64,000 nt of DNA from Bacillus marinisedimentorum (GCF_001644195.2 NZ_LWBL02000058.1:1-64000); one strand, 5' to 3'. Shown: positions 35,908 to 47,559, counted from the first letter of the stretch. Numbers and translations: made by a program. Notes: generated by a model from the sequence alone, not told the origin.

Positions 35908-35949
35908 TGCCCGTGAATTGCCTGGCATTTGCCAGGTAGTTCACGGGCA
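35908..35949 (-). terminator. Terminator of the galactose operon, nested palindromes
   Basis: Outer arms TGCCCGTGAA/TTCACGGGCA enclose an inner CCTGGCA/TGCCAGG palindrome of the TTGCCTGGCAA repeat family. It lies 14 nt past the regulator-gene stop on the minus strand. In operon order galM is read before the regulator gene. Confidence 0.75.
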
Positions 35950-35963
35950 TTAAAAAGTATAAC

Positions 35964-38026
<2,063 letters not shown>

Positions 38027-38051
38027 TTTCTTCAGCCCCGATCTGTTAAAA

Positions 38052-39545
38052 TTACAGTCCTGAAACGAACGCCTTGAACGCCTTGATCCCTTTATCATCG
38101 CGTTTGAACACACCGGCATCCTCAAGGACACGCGAAAATTTCAAGCCGACTTCTTTCTGTACAATGTCACTGACTTCATTCGCGTTCAAATCGCTTTGAT
38201 ATTTATCCTTCAGTTCTTCAATCCATGGCTGGTGGTGAGCTTCCGCCTCGTGTTTTTGGCCGAGCAGCGCTTTTTCCACTTCCTTCAGTTCATCCATCAA
38301 ACGTGCCGGCAGGACGGCCAGCCCCATCACTTCAATCAGGCCGATGTTTTCTTTTTTGATATGATGAACATCTTCATGCGGATGGAAAATGCCGTACGGA
38401 TGCTCGTCGCTCGTGCGATTGTTGCGGAGGACGAGGTCCAACTCATATTTGCCGTTCCGTACGCGCGCAATCGGCGTGATTGTATTGTGCGGCGTGTCTC
38501 CGCTGAAAGCAAGGATTCCGACACCTTCGTCGGTGTATGTTTTCCAGTTTTTGAGTATATGATCTGCCGCATCGACAAGTGTGTCGATATCCGTGCTGCT
38601 CAGCCGGATAACCGACATCGGCCACTTGACAATTCCGGCTTCAACGGCAGGGAACGCTTCCATCGTAAACTCGTATTCTTTCCCGGCTTTTGCCATTGCA
38701 AATTCATAATTTCCGCCCTGATAGTGGTCATGCGAAAGGATCGAACCGCCGACAATCGGCAAATCCGCATTCGAGCCGGCAAAATAGTGCGGGAACTGGC
38801 GGACAAACTCCAGCAGGCGCTTGAAGCCGCTGCGGTTGATTTCCATCGGCCGGTGGTCCTCTGACAATATGATGCAATGTTCATTATAGTAAACATACGG
38901 CGAGTATTGCAGCATCCACTTCTCCCCGTCAAGAGTAAGGCGGATGACGCGGTGATTTGCTCTCGCTGGATGCCCGATCCGCCCGGCATATCCTTCATTT
39001 TCCGCACAAAGCAGGCATTCCGGGTATTTGTTATCCTGCTTCGGCATCGCCCGCTCCATCGCAATTTGCTTCGGGTCTTTTTCCGGCTTGGATAGATTGA
39101 TGGTGATGTCCATATCACCGTATTCTGTAGCCGCTTTATAGCTGATATTTTTGCTGATCCGTTTCGTTTGGATGTAGTTGCTGTCCCGGCTCAGCTTGTA
39201 AAAGTAGTCTGTAGCCTTATGCGGATTTTCTTCATATAAATCGAAAAAGGTTTTGTTTATGACTGAAGGCCGCGCGACAAAGCAGTCCATGACCGCCGCA
39301 GAAAAGATTTCTTTGGCGTCGAGAACGTCTTCAGTGATGCCTTTTTCAACAGCGTATTCCGTCAGCTTCTCAAGGAGATCGGGAATTCCCCCGCTTTCCT
39401 CTTTCTCCGTTTCTGCAGGCCGATAATCTTCAAGCTGCAGCAGGGCGAGAACACGGTTGCGCGTGTATATCTCATCTTCATGTTCAATCAGGCCGGCTTC
39501 AAGCCCTTTTAAAATAAGGGCATCAACTGTCTGATAAACACTCAT
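38052..39545 (-). CDS. galT: Galactose-1-phosphate uridylyltransferase, class II
   Basis: Leloir enzyme exchanging UMP between UDP-glucose and galactose 1-phosphate, about 497 aa. The length and sequence fit the Gram-positive GalT class (GALT2) rather than the E. coli type. Seen are CLLCAENEGYAGRIGHPARA, NHRVIRLTLDG, HCIILSEDHRPM and the catalytic-region SHDHYQGGNYEFAM. I chose ATG 39545 after GGGGAG; it begins one base past the galE stop. The C-terminus runs to LPARLMDELKEVEKALLG and beyond. Confidence 0.95.
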   Translation of the reverse strand: MSVYQTVDALILKGLEAGLIEHEDEIYTRNRVLALLQLEDYRPAETEKEESGGIPDLLEKLTEYAVEKGITEDVLDAKEIFSAAVMDCFVARPSVINKTFFDLYEENPHKATDYFYKLSRDSNYIQTKRISKNISYKAATEYGDMDITINLSKPEKDPKQIAMERAMPKQDNKYPECLLCAENEGYAGRIGHPARANHRVIRLTLDGEKWMLQYSPYVYYNEHCIILSEDHRPMEINRSGFKRLLEFVRQFPHYFAGSNADLPIVGGSILSHDHYQGGNYEFAMAKAGKEYEFTMEAFPAVEAGIVKWPMSVIRLSSTDIDTLVDAADHILKNWKTYTDEGVGILAFSGDTPHNTITPIARVRNGKYELDLVLRNNRTSDEHPYGIFHPHEDVHHIKKENIGLIEVMGLAVLPARLMDELKEVEKALLGQKHEAEAHHQPWIEELKDKYQSDLNANEVSDIVQKEVGLKFSRVLEDAGVFKRDDKGIKAFKAFVSGL

Positions 39546-39546
39546 T

Positions 39547-40551
39547 TCACTCCCCTGCCTTTCCATCTGCATACCCTTCCGGATGGGATTGGTGCCAGTT
39601 CCAGGCATCAGCGATAATTTCACGGATGGACGTCCGCGCCGGCTTCCACAGCAATGTCTCCTTTGCCTTCCGGGATGAAGCGATCAGTTTGCTCGGATCA
39701 CCGGCCCGCCTTGACCCGATTTGGGCGGGAATCGGGTGTCCCGTCACTTCCCTGGCGGCATCAACCATCTCTTTCACCGAAAAGCCCTGGCTGCTGCCGA
39801 GGTTGAAAATATTGCTGTCCCCGCCGTTTTTCAAGTATCTTAATGCGAGGATGTGTGCATCAATCAAATCCTCGACGTGAATGTAATCACGGATGCATGT
39901 GCCATCAGGCGTGTCATAATCATCGCCGAAAATAGTGATATGTTCACGCTGGCCGAGTGCGACCTGAAGAATGATAGGGACAAGATGCGTTTCAGGATGG
40001 TGATCTTCACCGATTTCCCCGCTACTCCGCGCTCCCGCTACATTGAAGTAACGAAGGGAAACAAACTTGATGCCGTACGCGGAATCACACCACTTCATCA
40101 TTTTTTCCATCGCCAGCTTCGTCTCGCCATAAGCATTCGTAGGTTTTGTCGGCATATCTTCTGTAATCGGGACTTCATCCGGCTCGCCGTACGTTGCGGC
40201 AGTTGAAGAAAAAACGATGTTTTTTACGCCAAATTCCTGCATGACTTCAAGCAAGACCTGGGTGCCATATACATTGTTGTCAAAGTATTTCAGTGGAACT
40301 TCCATTGATTCGCCGACAAGTGAATTGGCGGCAAAATGGATGACACCTTCAATTTCTTCTTTTTCAAAAACCGTCCGCAAAAAGGCTTTATCGCGAATAT
40401 CGCCGTTGTAGAATACGGCATCCTTATGGATGGCATCCCTGTGTCCGGTTTGCAGATTATCGGCAACAATTGTCCGGTAGCCCCGCTCGATCAGCTGATA
40501 AACTGCATGTGATCCGATATATCCCGCTCCGCCAAGCACTAACACGCTCAT
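39547..40551 (-). CDS. galE: UDP-glucose 4-epimerase GalE (galactose operon copy)
   Basis: Second epimerase of the window, 334 aa, regenerating UDP-glucose for GalT. It has GGAGYIGSH (7-15), SSTAATYG (115-122) and the catalytic Tyr141/Lys145 (YGETK). Its start overlaps the galK stop by 4 nt (ATGA), and its stop is one base before galT, so it is translationally coupled on both sides. It is only distantly similar to the copy at 43-1056, which suggests separate origins or old divergence and a dedicated catabolic role here. Confidence 0.95.
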   Translation of the reverse strand: MSVLVLGGAGYIGSHAVYQLIERGYRTIVADNLQTGHRDAIHKDAVFYNGDIRDKAFLRTVFEKEEIEGVIHFAANSLVGESMEVPLKYFDNNVYGTQVLLEVMQEFGVKNIVFSSTAATYGEPDEVPITEDMPTKPTNAYGETKLAMEKMMKWCDSAYGIKFVSLRYFNVAGARSSGEIGEDHHPETHLVPIILQVALGQREHITIFGDDYDTPDGTCIRDYIHVEDLIDAHILALRYLKNGGDSNIFNLGSSQGFSVKEMVDAAREVTGHPIPAQIGSRRAGDPSKLIASSRKAKETLLWKPARTSIREIIADAWNWHQSHPEGYADGKAGE

Positions 40552-41729
40552 TCGATCATCTCCGTTTCCAATTCTTTCGCACCGTCACCGATGCTTGCCA
40601 CATAGAAATCTGCCTCATAACCAACTGAACCCTTGTATGATTCGCCGACATTTTCTACAAAGTTATCTACTTCATTTTTCTCGACAATCGCAATTGCACA
40701 GCCGCCAAAGCCGGCACCAGTCATCCTGGCACCGATGACACCCGGCTGCTTCCAGGCCGCTTCGGCAAGGGTATCAAGTTCTTTTCCGGTCACTTCATAA
40801 TCGTCCCGGAGTGAAACGTGGGATTCGTTCATCAGCCGGCCAAACTCACCCAGGTTGCCGCCCTTCAACGCTTCGAGCGCCTTAAGGGTGCGCCTGTTTT
40901 CATAAACAGCATGCTTTGCCCGTTTCCGTTCGGTGTCGTTTTCGATGGCGTGTTTGTGTTTTTCAAACTCCTCTTCTGTCAAATCGCCAAGCGAGCTGAT
41001 ATCTGTCACTTGTTGCAGGCTTGCAAGAGCATTTTCGCATTCCTGCCTCCGTTCGTTATATTTTGACCCGGCCAGTTCCCGGCGTTTGTTTGTGTTCATA
41101 ATGATGATTTTATGGTCTTCGAGATCAATTGGCGCATATTCAAACCGGAGTGTCTGGGTATCCAACAAAATCCCTGCACCTTTTTTACCCATACCGATGG
41201 CAAATTGGTCCATGATGCCGCTGTTGACGCCGATGAACTCGTTTTCTACTTGTTTGCCGATTTTGATTAAATCAATCCGATCAACCGCCAAGTTGAACAG
41301 CCTCTCAAGCATGACCCCTGTCACAAACTCGATTGATGCCGATGATGACAGGCCGGCGCCATTTGGGATATTGCCGTAAAACAGGACATCAAGGCCCGAG
41401 TCGATCATGTGTCCGGAATCCTTCAAGAAGCGAATCATCCCTTTTGGATAGTTGGCCCAGTCATGCTCTTCATCAAAATTTAGGCTGGTGAGCTCGAACT
41501 CGATTATTCCTTTTTCTTCGAAATTCATCGAGTACATCCGAACGAGGCCGTCCCTGCGTTTTCGGGCAACGGCATATGTCCCAAAGGTGATCGCGCACGG
41601 AAACACATTGCCGCCGTTATAGTCGGTGTGTTCACCGATTAAGTTGATTCGTCCGGGCGCAAAGAAGGTCCGGAAATCTTTTGCACCAAAAATATCAGTG
41701 AATTTTTCTGAAAGCTGTTGAAGATTCAA
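40548..41729 (-). CDS. galK: Galactokinase
   Basis: Phosphorylates alpha-galactose, 393 aa, GHMP kinase family. The galactokinase signature [18 protein letters not shown] lies at residues 27-44, the ATP-binding [13 protein letters not shown] near 125, and [12 protein letters not shown] near 335. The start is a TTG 7 nt after GGAGG, a weak start codon for the first gene of the operon. A good promoter and a tandem-repeat operator candidate lie 140-200 nt upstream. Confidence 0.95.
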   Translation of the reverse strand: MNLQQLSEKFTDIFGAKDFRTFFAPGRINLIGEHTDYNGGNVFPCAITFGTYAVARKRRDGLVRMYSMNFEEKGIIEFELTSLNFDEEHDWANYPKGMIRFLKDSGHMIDSGLDVLFYGNIPNGAGLSSSASIEFVTGVMLERLFNLAVDRIDLIKIGKQVENEFIGVNSGIMDQFAIGMGKKGAGILLDTQTLRFEYAPIDLEDHKIIIMNTNKRRELAGSKYNERRQECENALASLQQVTDISSLGDLTEEEFEKHKHAIENDTERKRAKHAVYENRRTLKALEALKGGNLGEFGRLMNESHVSLRDDYEVTGKELDTLAEAAWKQPGVIGARMTGAGFGGCAIAIVEKNEVDNFVENVGESYKGSVGYEADFYVASIGDGAKELETEMIE

Positions 41730-41871
41730 TGTTATTCCTCCAGTCTGAACGGCCCGCTCCTCTCTACCGTCCGCTCATTGATGACGTATCGTTGTTGGAG
41801 GGCCTTATTATCAATGCAACAGGTAGTTCCATTGATTCAACCCCACTTTTCAAAAGTGTTTTCGTACCTTA

Positions 41872-41925
41872 ATGATAAAGGAGGAGTAAAAATACGTCAA
41901 TAAATTTTACTAAAAATTTTACTAA
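41872..41925 (-). promoter_or_regulatory. galK operon promoter with tandem 12-bp repeat
   Basis: TTGACG (41895-41900) and TATCAT (41872-41877) are 17 bp apart. Directly upstream, AAATTTTACTAA occurs twice in perfect tandem (41902-41913 and 41914-41925). It could be an UP-element-like tract or paired half-sites for the LacI-type regulator at 35964. A CGAAAACACTTTTG element lies just downstream of the -10 box. Confidence 0.6.
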
Positions 41926-41946
41926 GCAGTTTGCCTTATGTACAAC

Positions 41947-41989
41947 AAAAAAGGGACCCCGGAAAGTAAAATCCGGTCAGCCCCTTTTG
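41947..41989 (-). terminator. Terminator of the GH13/sucrose phosphorylase operon
   Basis: On the minus strand, a stem built from GGGGCTGACCGGA and TCCGGGGTCCC with a short loop is followed by six Ts, about 30 nt past the GH13 stop. Confidence 0.7.
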
Positions 41990-42017
41990 AATGTATGATC
42001 TTTAAATTCAGAATCGA

Positions 42018-43718
42018 TTATTTCTGCAGCAAGTAAATCCTTGCTTCGTATGGCTTCATCGTCATTTGGCTCTTAAGATCCGCATCCCCATCTTTATAGT
42101 TTCCGATTAACAGCTGCTTGCCGCTGACATTTTTCAGGTGATCTGGAAGCGTGAAGCCCGCTTCAGCTTTTGAAAAATTGGTGATGACGAGCAATGTTTC
42201 GTTTTCACCGTTTCTCGTGTACGCATAAAGCTGAGGATGATCCTCTAGAATCAACTCGTATTTCCCATGGACAACGACCGGGTAGTCCTTGCGCAGCCTG
42301 ATAAGTTTTTTATAATAATGATAAACAGAGTTCTCATCCGCAACCGCTTCTTTAACATTGATCTGTTTATAGGCAGGGTTCACATTGATCCACGGAGTAC
42401 CTGCTGTAAAACCGGCATTTTCACTGTCATCCCACTGCATCGGTGTCCGGGCATTGTCACGGCTTCGGTAATGGATCGCCTTTAAAATGTCATTTGCGTC
42501 TTTCCCTTTTTCCCCGACTTGTTCGCGGTACATATTGTGAATTTCAACATCCCGGTACTCTTCGACCGACTCAAAGGCCACGTTTGTCATGCCGATTTCC
42601 TGCCCCTGATAGATGTAAGGCGTCCCCTGCATCATATGGAGCCACGTCGCCAGCATCTTGGCACTTTCGACATGATATTCGCCATCATCACCAAAGCGGG
42701 AAACCGAGCGCGGCTGGTCATGGTTTTCCAGGTAAAGGCTATTCCATCCTTTTCCGTACAATCCTGTTTGCCACTTGGACATGATTTCTTTCAGATCAGA
42801 CAGTTTCCATGGCTGCACGGACCATTTGCCGTTATCCCCCTCAGGGTCGATGTCCACATCCATGTGCTCAAATTGGAACAGCATGCTCATGACACCCGTT
42901 TCTTCATTCGTGAACCGGGCCGCATCCTCCGGCGTGACGCCAGGTGTTTCACCGACTGTCATCATGTCATAGCTGTTAAATACAGTTTCCTTCATTTCGC
43001 CGAGGTAGTCCATCAGCTTCGGGCCGTTGATGAAATAATCTGTGCCCGGCTGATAGTTGTCATTTTCCGATTGAACCGGTGCATCCGGCAGACCGGGGAC
43101 TTTGGAAATCATGTTTATAACGTCCATCCTGAACCCGTCGACGCCGCGGTCAAGCCACCATTTCATCATGTCATAAACTTCACCGCGCAACACCGGGTTT
43201 TCCCAGTTTAGATCCGGCTGTTTTTTTGTAAAAAGATGCAGGTAGTATTCACCCGTCTGTTCATCATACTGCCACGCCGGCCCGCTGAAAAAGGAGGCCC
43301 AGTTGTTCGGTTCTTTGCCCTCTTTTCCTTTGCGCCAAATATAATAGTCCCGGTAAGGATTATCGCTGGATTTTCGGGATTCGACAAACCATTCATGTTC
43401 ATCCGAAGAATGATTCACAACGAGATCCATGACAAGCTTGATGCCTCTTTTATGCATTTCAGCAATCAATTCGTCCCAGTCTTCAAGTGTCCCGAATTCT
43501 TCCATGATGCCGCGGTAATCGCTGATGTCATATCCATTATCATCATTCGGCGATTTATAAACGGGCGACAGCCATACAACATCGATGCCAAGGTCTTTCA
43601 AGTAATCAAGCCTGGAAATGATCCCCTGCAGGTCGCCGATTCCGTCTCCGTTTGAATCTTGGAAGCTGCGCGGATAAATTTGATAGATGACAGATTCTTT
43701 CCACCACTGGTTTGCCAT
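42018..43718 (-). CDS. GH13 alpha-glucosidase, oligo-1,6-glucosidase type
   Basis: Cytoplasmic retaining alpha-glucosidase of about 566 aa. It has the GH13_31-like core with nucleophile Asp199 (GFRMDVINMI), acid/base Glu257 (TVGETPG) and Asp334 (LYLENHDQPRS). The residue after the nucleophile is Val200, which in the known Bacillus enzymes goes with alpha-1,6 specificity. I chose ATG 43718 after GGAGGAG; an upstream extension has no ribosome site. It lies 110 nt downstream of sucrose phosphorylase in the same operon. Isomalto-oligosaccharides or similar alpha-1,6-glucosides are likely substrates. Confidence 0.92.
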   Translation of the reverse strand: MANQWWKESVIYQIYPRSFQDSNGDGIGDLQGIISRLDYLKDLGIDVVWLSPVYKSPNDDNGYDISDYRGIMEEFGTLEDWDELIAEMHKRGIKLVMDLVVNHSSDEHEWFVESRKSSDNPYRDYYIWRKGKEGKEPNNWASFFSGPAWQYDEQTGEYYLHLFTKKQPDLNWENPVLRGEVYDMMKWWLDRGVDGFRMDVINMISKVPGLPDAPVQSENDNYQPGTDYFINGPKLMDYLGEMKETVFNSYDMMTVGETPGVTPEDAARFTNEETGVMSMLFQFEHMDVDIDPEGDNGKWSVQPWKLSDLKEIMSKWQTGLYGKGWNSLYLENHDQPRSVSRFGDDGEYHVESAKMLATWLHMMQGTPYIYQGQEIGMTNVAFESVEEYRDVEIHNMYREQVGEKGKDANDILKAIHYRSRDNARTPMQWDDSENAGFTAGTPWINVNPAYKQINVKEAVADENSVYHYYKKLIRLRKDYPVVVHGKYELILEDHPQLYAYTRNGENETLLVITNFSKAEAGFTLPDHLKNVSGKQLLIGNYKDGDADLKSQMTMKPYEARIYLLQK

Positions 43719-43828
43719 ATGCATCTCCTCCAACTCTTCTATGAATGTTTCTATATCCGAAAAGCAGAAACCCGCCTTAAAAGCGGGTTCATTCTCATTT
43801 GATTCCAGGAAAGCCAACTGATTAGGGC

Positions 43829-45298
43829 CTATACCGAATACCTGGCCGTTTCCCCATTTTCATCAACATAGTCGATCACAGACTTATTCGTCTTCAAATC
43901 AACAACTAATGTACAGTGTTTTTCACCTTTCGTCCAGGCAAGCCGGACTTCATTTTTTGCGGAATCCAGTACGGTAAAATCGCCATCAAATGCATCATAT
44001 TCATTCCTGAATCGAATCAGCTTCAGCAGCCGTTGAACGACGTCTTTGCCAAGCGATTGCTCAATTTCTCCGAGGCTGAAATTATGGCGGTTAATTTCAC
44101 GGCCGTCACCGGTTTCTTTCATTTTTTCTTCATCATTTTCACCGGCTAAAAGACCGACATAATAGACCTGCGGGACGCCCGGCGCGAAAAATTGAATAGC
44201 CCGGGCTGATAAGTACGCATCGTCATCCCGGCCAAGCACAGAGTAGTAGGTGCCTCTGATTTGATGGACATCAAAACCGTCTTCCGCCTTATGCTCATCT
44301 GATAAAATCAGGCTCAGGTTGGAACCTCTGTCGACACAGACATCCACCAATACCTGTGCTTCTTTTGTGTCAATCAAATCATCCAGATCCGGTTTGACGG
44401 GAATGCCGTCATGGCAGTCAAGCATCGTGAACTGTTTTTCCGGCCGGTCCTTTAAGTAGGAAACAAGCGCTTCACTGGACCCATTTGTCAGCGTCTCTAA
44501 AATCCGGTACGGCAGGATAAAGTCATAGATCCAGTAGCCTTTTTCCGCAAGCTTATATTGAATGGAAAAGTGGGAATGGATTTCCGGGAGCAGTTCGATG
44601 TCAAGGGAATCCGCCAGTTCTTTAATCCAATCCATGAACTTGAAAATGTCAGGTTCAACAAAGAAACAGCTTGTGCCCAGTTTTTTTATGACATAGCCAA
44701 CCGCATCCAGCCTGACAATCTTGATGTTTTGCTCTTTGAAATTCATGAAGAAATCGGTGAAAAGCTGTTTCACTTTCTCTGAATGGACATCAAAATCAAT
44801 TTGCTCGGAAGGGTCCGTTTTTCCGAACGTCGTCCAGACCCTTTCTTCTTCACCGGTATCTTCGATGGTGAATGTGGAATACGGCACTTTTCGGCGCAGG
44901 AACATTTTATCAATATCTTCTTGAACGGGTTCACCATCTTCCCAGATTTTATCCAGGGTTAGGAACAAGTCCGCATGCTCCGAGTTCCGTCCCTTCTTGA
45001 GAAAATCCTGAAAATACGGGGATTGTTTCGAAATATGATTCACCATCAGATCTACCAAAATATCAAAATTCTCCCCTATTTTACGGATATCTTCCCATGT
45101 CCCGAATTCCGGCTCAATCTCAAGGTACGTAAGCGGTGCAAATCCGCGGTCCCCTGAGGAAGGGAAAGGCGGAAGGATGTGGATGCCGCCTTTGAATATA
45201 TCAGAGAAGTGTTCCATGAGCACCTTGTTAAGCGTCTTTAAGTCACCGCCCATTGAGTCCGGGTACGTGATAAGTTGGACTTTATTTTTCACTGCCAT
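43829..45298 (-). CDS. gtfA: Sucrose phosphorylase (GH13_18)
   Basis: Splits sucrose with phosphate to glucose 1-phosphate and fructose, saving an ATP; 489 aa. It begins KNKVQLITYPDSMGGDLKTL, very like streptococcal GtfA, and has HILPPFPSSGDRGFAPL. The nucleophile is Asp198 (IVRLDAVGYVIKK), the acid/base Glu239 (LLPEIHSH), with TSCFFVEPDI and FAPGVPQVYYVGLLAG. It overlaps the kinase gene by 10 nt. Close relatives act on sucrose 6'-phosphate or glucosylglycerol, so the acceptor needs assay, but the operon (fructokinase, alpha-galactosidase nearby) favours sucrose. Confidence 0.92.
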   Translation of the reverse strand: MAVKNKVQLITYPDSMGGDLKTLNKVLMEHFSDIFKGGIHILPPFPSSGDRGFAPLTYLEIEPEFGTWEDIRKIGENFDILVDLMVNHISKQSPYFQDFLKKGRNSEHADLFLTLDKIWEDGEPVQEDIDKMFLRRKVPYSTFTIEDTGEEERVWTTFGKTDPSEQIDFDVHSEKVKQLFTDFFMNFKEQNIKIVRLDAVGYVIKKLGTSCFFVEPDIFKFMDWIKELADSLDIELLPEIHSHFSIQYKLAEKGYWIYDFILPYRILETLTNGSSEALVSYLKDRPEKQFTMLDCHDGIPVKPDLDDLIDTKEAQVLVDVCVDRGSNLSLILSDEHKAEDGFDVHQIRGTYYSVLGRDDDAYLSARAIQFFAPGVPQVYYVGLLAGENDEEKMKETGDGREINRHNFSLGEIEQSLGKDVVQRLLKLIRFRNEYDAFDGDFTVLDSAKNEVRLAWTKGEKHCTLVVDLKTNKSVIDYVDENGETARYSV

Positions 45299-46266
45299 GC
45301 CTGTCCCCCCGCTGCTTTATATTGTTGTTCGATGGTTTCAAGTGACGGCAAGTCAACAACCGCACCTGTGTATTTCAATTTATACGCACTGACCATAAAG
45401 CCCAGTTCAAGCGCTTCTTTTATGGTACGCCCTTTAATTAAGGCTGAATAAAAGCCGGACCAGAAAGCATCTCCAGCCCCCGTCGTATCAACCACATCTG
45501 TTGCAAACGTATTGAAACGGAGGGTTTCCTTCCCATTCGAGACGATTGCCCCTTCTTCGCCCAGCGTCATGATCACAAGCTTCGGACCAAGCTCCAGGAA
45601 CCTGGCGATTTGATTTTCATGGGTGTCTTTTCCGAACAATCTTTCAGCATCATCTTCAGACGGCTTCACGATATCAACCTTCCTGATGATATCCTTCACA
45701 TACTCTGCGCCATTTTCCCCTTTTTCCCAGATCATCGGATGATAGTTCGGATCGAAACCGATGAGAAGGTTATGTTCTTTTGCTTGGGCAATGACTTTTT
45801 CGATTGTTTCGCGCACAGGTTTTCTGGAGATCGGCCAGCAGGAGAAGTGGACAATCTTCGAATGCGTGAGCGCGTTTTCAAGTTCAGGCGTATAAGCGAG
45901 ATGATAGTCGGCGTCACGGTAAAAAATCGGAATCGGGCTCCGCTTGCTCTTGTTCACCAGCACCATGCTTGTTGAATAATCGACCCGCTGCACACACTTC
46001 GTATCTATGCCGACCCGGTCCAAATGGTTGATTAAGTATGTCCCCAAACCGTCCTGGCCGACTGCTGAAGCAACCAGGGAGTTGATACCCAGCCTCTTCA
46101 CATTCATTGCAATATTTGAAGGCGATCCGCCGAAATAACGTTTGTATGAATCACACTCATAATTTTCTCCGTAAGCATCAGATATCATATCAATCAGAAG
46201 TTCACCGACCGTTAAAATATCGTTCTCTTTCTCTTGAAATTCAAATTTGTCTTCAAAGTTCAGCAT
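45289..46266 (-). CDS. PfkB-family carbohydrate kinase (fructokinase-like)
   Basis: Sugar kinase of 325 aa (ribokinase/PfkB fold). It has ILTVGELLIDMISD at the start, the substrate-binding RYFGGSPSNIAMNVKRLG (43-60), the second PfkB signature DTTGAGDAFWSGF with catalytic Asp266, and IVKPSEDDAERLFG. It is the first gene of the operon with sucrose phosphorylase and most likely phosphorylates the fructose released. A 2-keto-3-deoxygluconate or tagatose-type specificity cannot be excluded from sequence. The promoter overlaps a LacI-type operator shared with the importer operon. Confidence 0.88.
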   Translation of the reverse strand: MLNFEDKFEFQEKENDILTVGELLIDMISDAYGENYECDSYKRYFGGSPSNIAMNVKRLGINSLVASAVGQDGLGTYLINHLDRVGIDTKCVQRVDYSTSMVLVNKSKRSPIPIFYRDADYHLAYTPELENALTHSKIVHFSCWPISRKPVRETIEKVIAQAKEHNLLIGFDPNYHPMIWEKGENGAEYVKDIIRKVDIVKPSEDDAERLFGKDTHENQIARFLELGPKLVIMTLGEEGAIVSNGKETLRFNTFATDVVDTTGAGDAFWSGFYSALIKGRTIKEALELGFMVSAYKLKYTGAVVDLPSLETIEQQYKAAGGQAWQ

Positions 46267-46338
46267 CTCCGTTACTCCTCTGCCATTTGGAGGTACGGCA
46301 ATAAAAAGCTTCCAGCCTCCAAATAAAATATCTCACCT

Positions 46339-46397
46339 GTAAGTGCTTTCAAATGAATGATACTATGCTGTCATATATATGTCAAACGTTTTCATAT
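46339..46397 (-). promoter_or_regulatory. Promoter, LacI-type operator and cre-like site of the kinase operon
   Basis: TTGACA (46380-46385) and TATCAT (46357-46362) are 17 bp apart. The operator ATATGAAAACGTTTGACAT covers the -35 box; its 23-bp surroundings (46375-46397) recur exactly at 56111-56133. TGAAAGCACTTAC (46339-46351), downstream of the -10 box, is cre-like except for CA in place of the central CG. The 46398-46569 stretch holds nothing else I can name. Confidence 0.75.
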
Positions 46398-46569
46398 CCA
46401 TGTGCTATTTAAAATCATTTTGACATACAGAAGTGTAAGATAACCATTTACATCATCTATCTAATATCCTTATTTTACAAGGTTATTTTGATGATTAACC
46501 CAATAATTCAGGCGCGGTATTTTAATATGGTAAGGTTTTCATACAAAATGTCTTTTTAGCCAAACAAAT

Positions 46570-46595
46570 AGCCTGCGCTCGTAAAAACGCAGGCT
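46570..46595 (-). terminator. Hairpin downstream of the small lipoprotein gene
   Basis: AGCCTGCG and CGCAGGCT are perfect 8-bp arms around a 10-nt loop, followed on the minus strand by ATTTGTTTGG. A weak T-run makes this a moderate terminator call. Confidence 0.55.
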
Positions 46596-46607
46596 TACAT
46601 CTTGGTC

Positions 46608-46631
46608 ATTGCCTGGCAATTGCCTGGCAAT
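46608..46631. repeat. Tandem TTGCCTGGCAA repeat
   Basis: ATTGCCTGGCA occurs twice in direct tandem. The element is itself near-palindromic and recurs at 35918-35937 and 61925-62001. Confidence 0.75.
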
Positions 46632-46685
46632 AGGAAATCAACGGGAAGGCAATTTTGGCATCCCGCCTTCTCCCGGCCAATTTTA

Positions 46686-46976
46686 TTATTCTTCCTCTTC
46701 TTTATCACCATTCATGCCGGCATCTTCATCAGTGCCTTCGTCAGTACCCTCGCCTTCTTGCATATCTGCACCTTCATCACCGTTACCTTCATCAGTGCCC
46801 ACTCCGGTACCTTCTTCTGTAGCATCCGTTCCTTCATCCATCGTATCATCTTCAGGAGCTTGTTCTTCTGTGCCACCGTTTTCTTCTTCTGCAGGATCAG
46901 CGTTATCCGCACAGCCAGTGATGAGCATCGCTGCAAGAAGAGAAGCGGAAATACGCAGCAGCCATTTCTTTTCCAT
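46686..46976 (-). CDS. Small, highly acidic lipoprotein
   Basis: A 96-aa protein with a lipoprotein signal peptide (MEKKWLLRISASLLAAMLITGC, Cys22). The mature part is almost entirely Asp, Glu, Gly and Thr (low-complexity GTDEG-like repeats). No enzyme domain is present. The gene has a strong AAAGGAGG site. I do not recognise a family. An exposed acidic tail tethered to the membrane could bind cations or act as a spacer in the wall; this is a guess. It stands alone between repeats. Confidence 0.75.
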   Translation of the reverse strand: MEKKWLLRISASLLAAMLITGCADNADPAEEENGGTEEQAPEDDTMDEGTDATEEGTGVGTDEGNGDEGADMQEGEGTDEGTDEDAGMNGDKEEEE

Positions 46977-47327
46977 TGTGTATAGCCTCCTTTCTATGTA
47001 GACTCCTCCTAACGGTTTGGTAAGCGCAGGAGTCGAGAGGTAGTATTCTCAGGAGGTGAACGCAATATACATTATTCCTCCGATTAGAGGTGCTTCACAC
47101 CCAAAATCACTTGCTATAAATGAAGTAAAAGGCGGGGAAGGGCAACCGCACCACAAATAAACAACTATTCGTCTTAATCGAACCCGCTGCCTTTTAGACA
47201 TCCCCTGAATAAAAAACCGGTTTCCATCTCTCAAAACAGGTCTTTTGCCGTGATATTTGCAACTCTCACAGAAGACTCTGGTTCATTTCAGCGGCAGAAC
47301 CCATCATATAGGAATAAGAATTCTCTT

Positions 47328-47480
47328 TTCACGCTATATCCAGGGTAATTCACGCCGAACAACCAGACTTTCACGCCAACCAGACCCTTTTTCACGCCTT
47401 GAACCGAGTCTTTCGCGCCAAACCCCGCCATTCACGCCGAAACTCCACTGTTTCGTGCCATAAGTCCCCACTTTCACGCC
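47328..47480. repeat. Eight direct repeats TTCACGCC with a 21-bp period
   Basis: The octamer starts at 47328 (last base changed), 47349, 47370, 47391, 47412 (TTCGCGCC), 47431, 47452 (TTCGTGCC) and 47473. The intervals are 21, 21, 21, 21, 19, 21 and 21 bp, that is two helical turns; a further degenerate TTCGTAT lies at 47493. The 13 bases between octamers vary but are rich in A and C. The array sits in a 650-bp gene-free interval (46977-47627) between the lipoprotein and GH32 genes. Confidence 0.85.
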
Positions 47481-47559
47481 AGCACACATCTCTTCGTATG
47501 TCTTCAAGTAGACATAGGCGAAGCTTCCCAGCTTGAAATTAACACTTTCCTATAAAACA

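Noticed and set aside
46602-47001. Two plus-strand readings rich in Ser/Pro/Phe
   Set aside because: They are antisense to the acidic lipoprotein gene; the Asp/Glu-rich codons read backwards give Ser, Phe and Val.
47049-47234. 61-codon minus-strand reading upstream of the 21-bp array
   Set aside because: No ribosome site and no similarity I can recognise.
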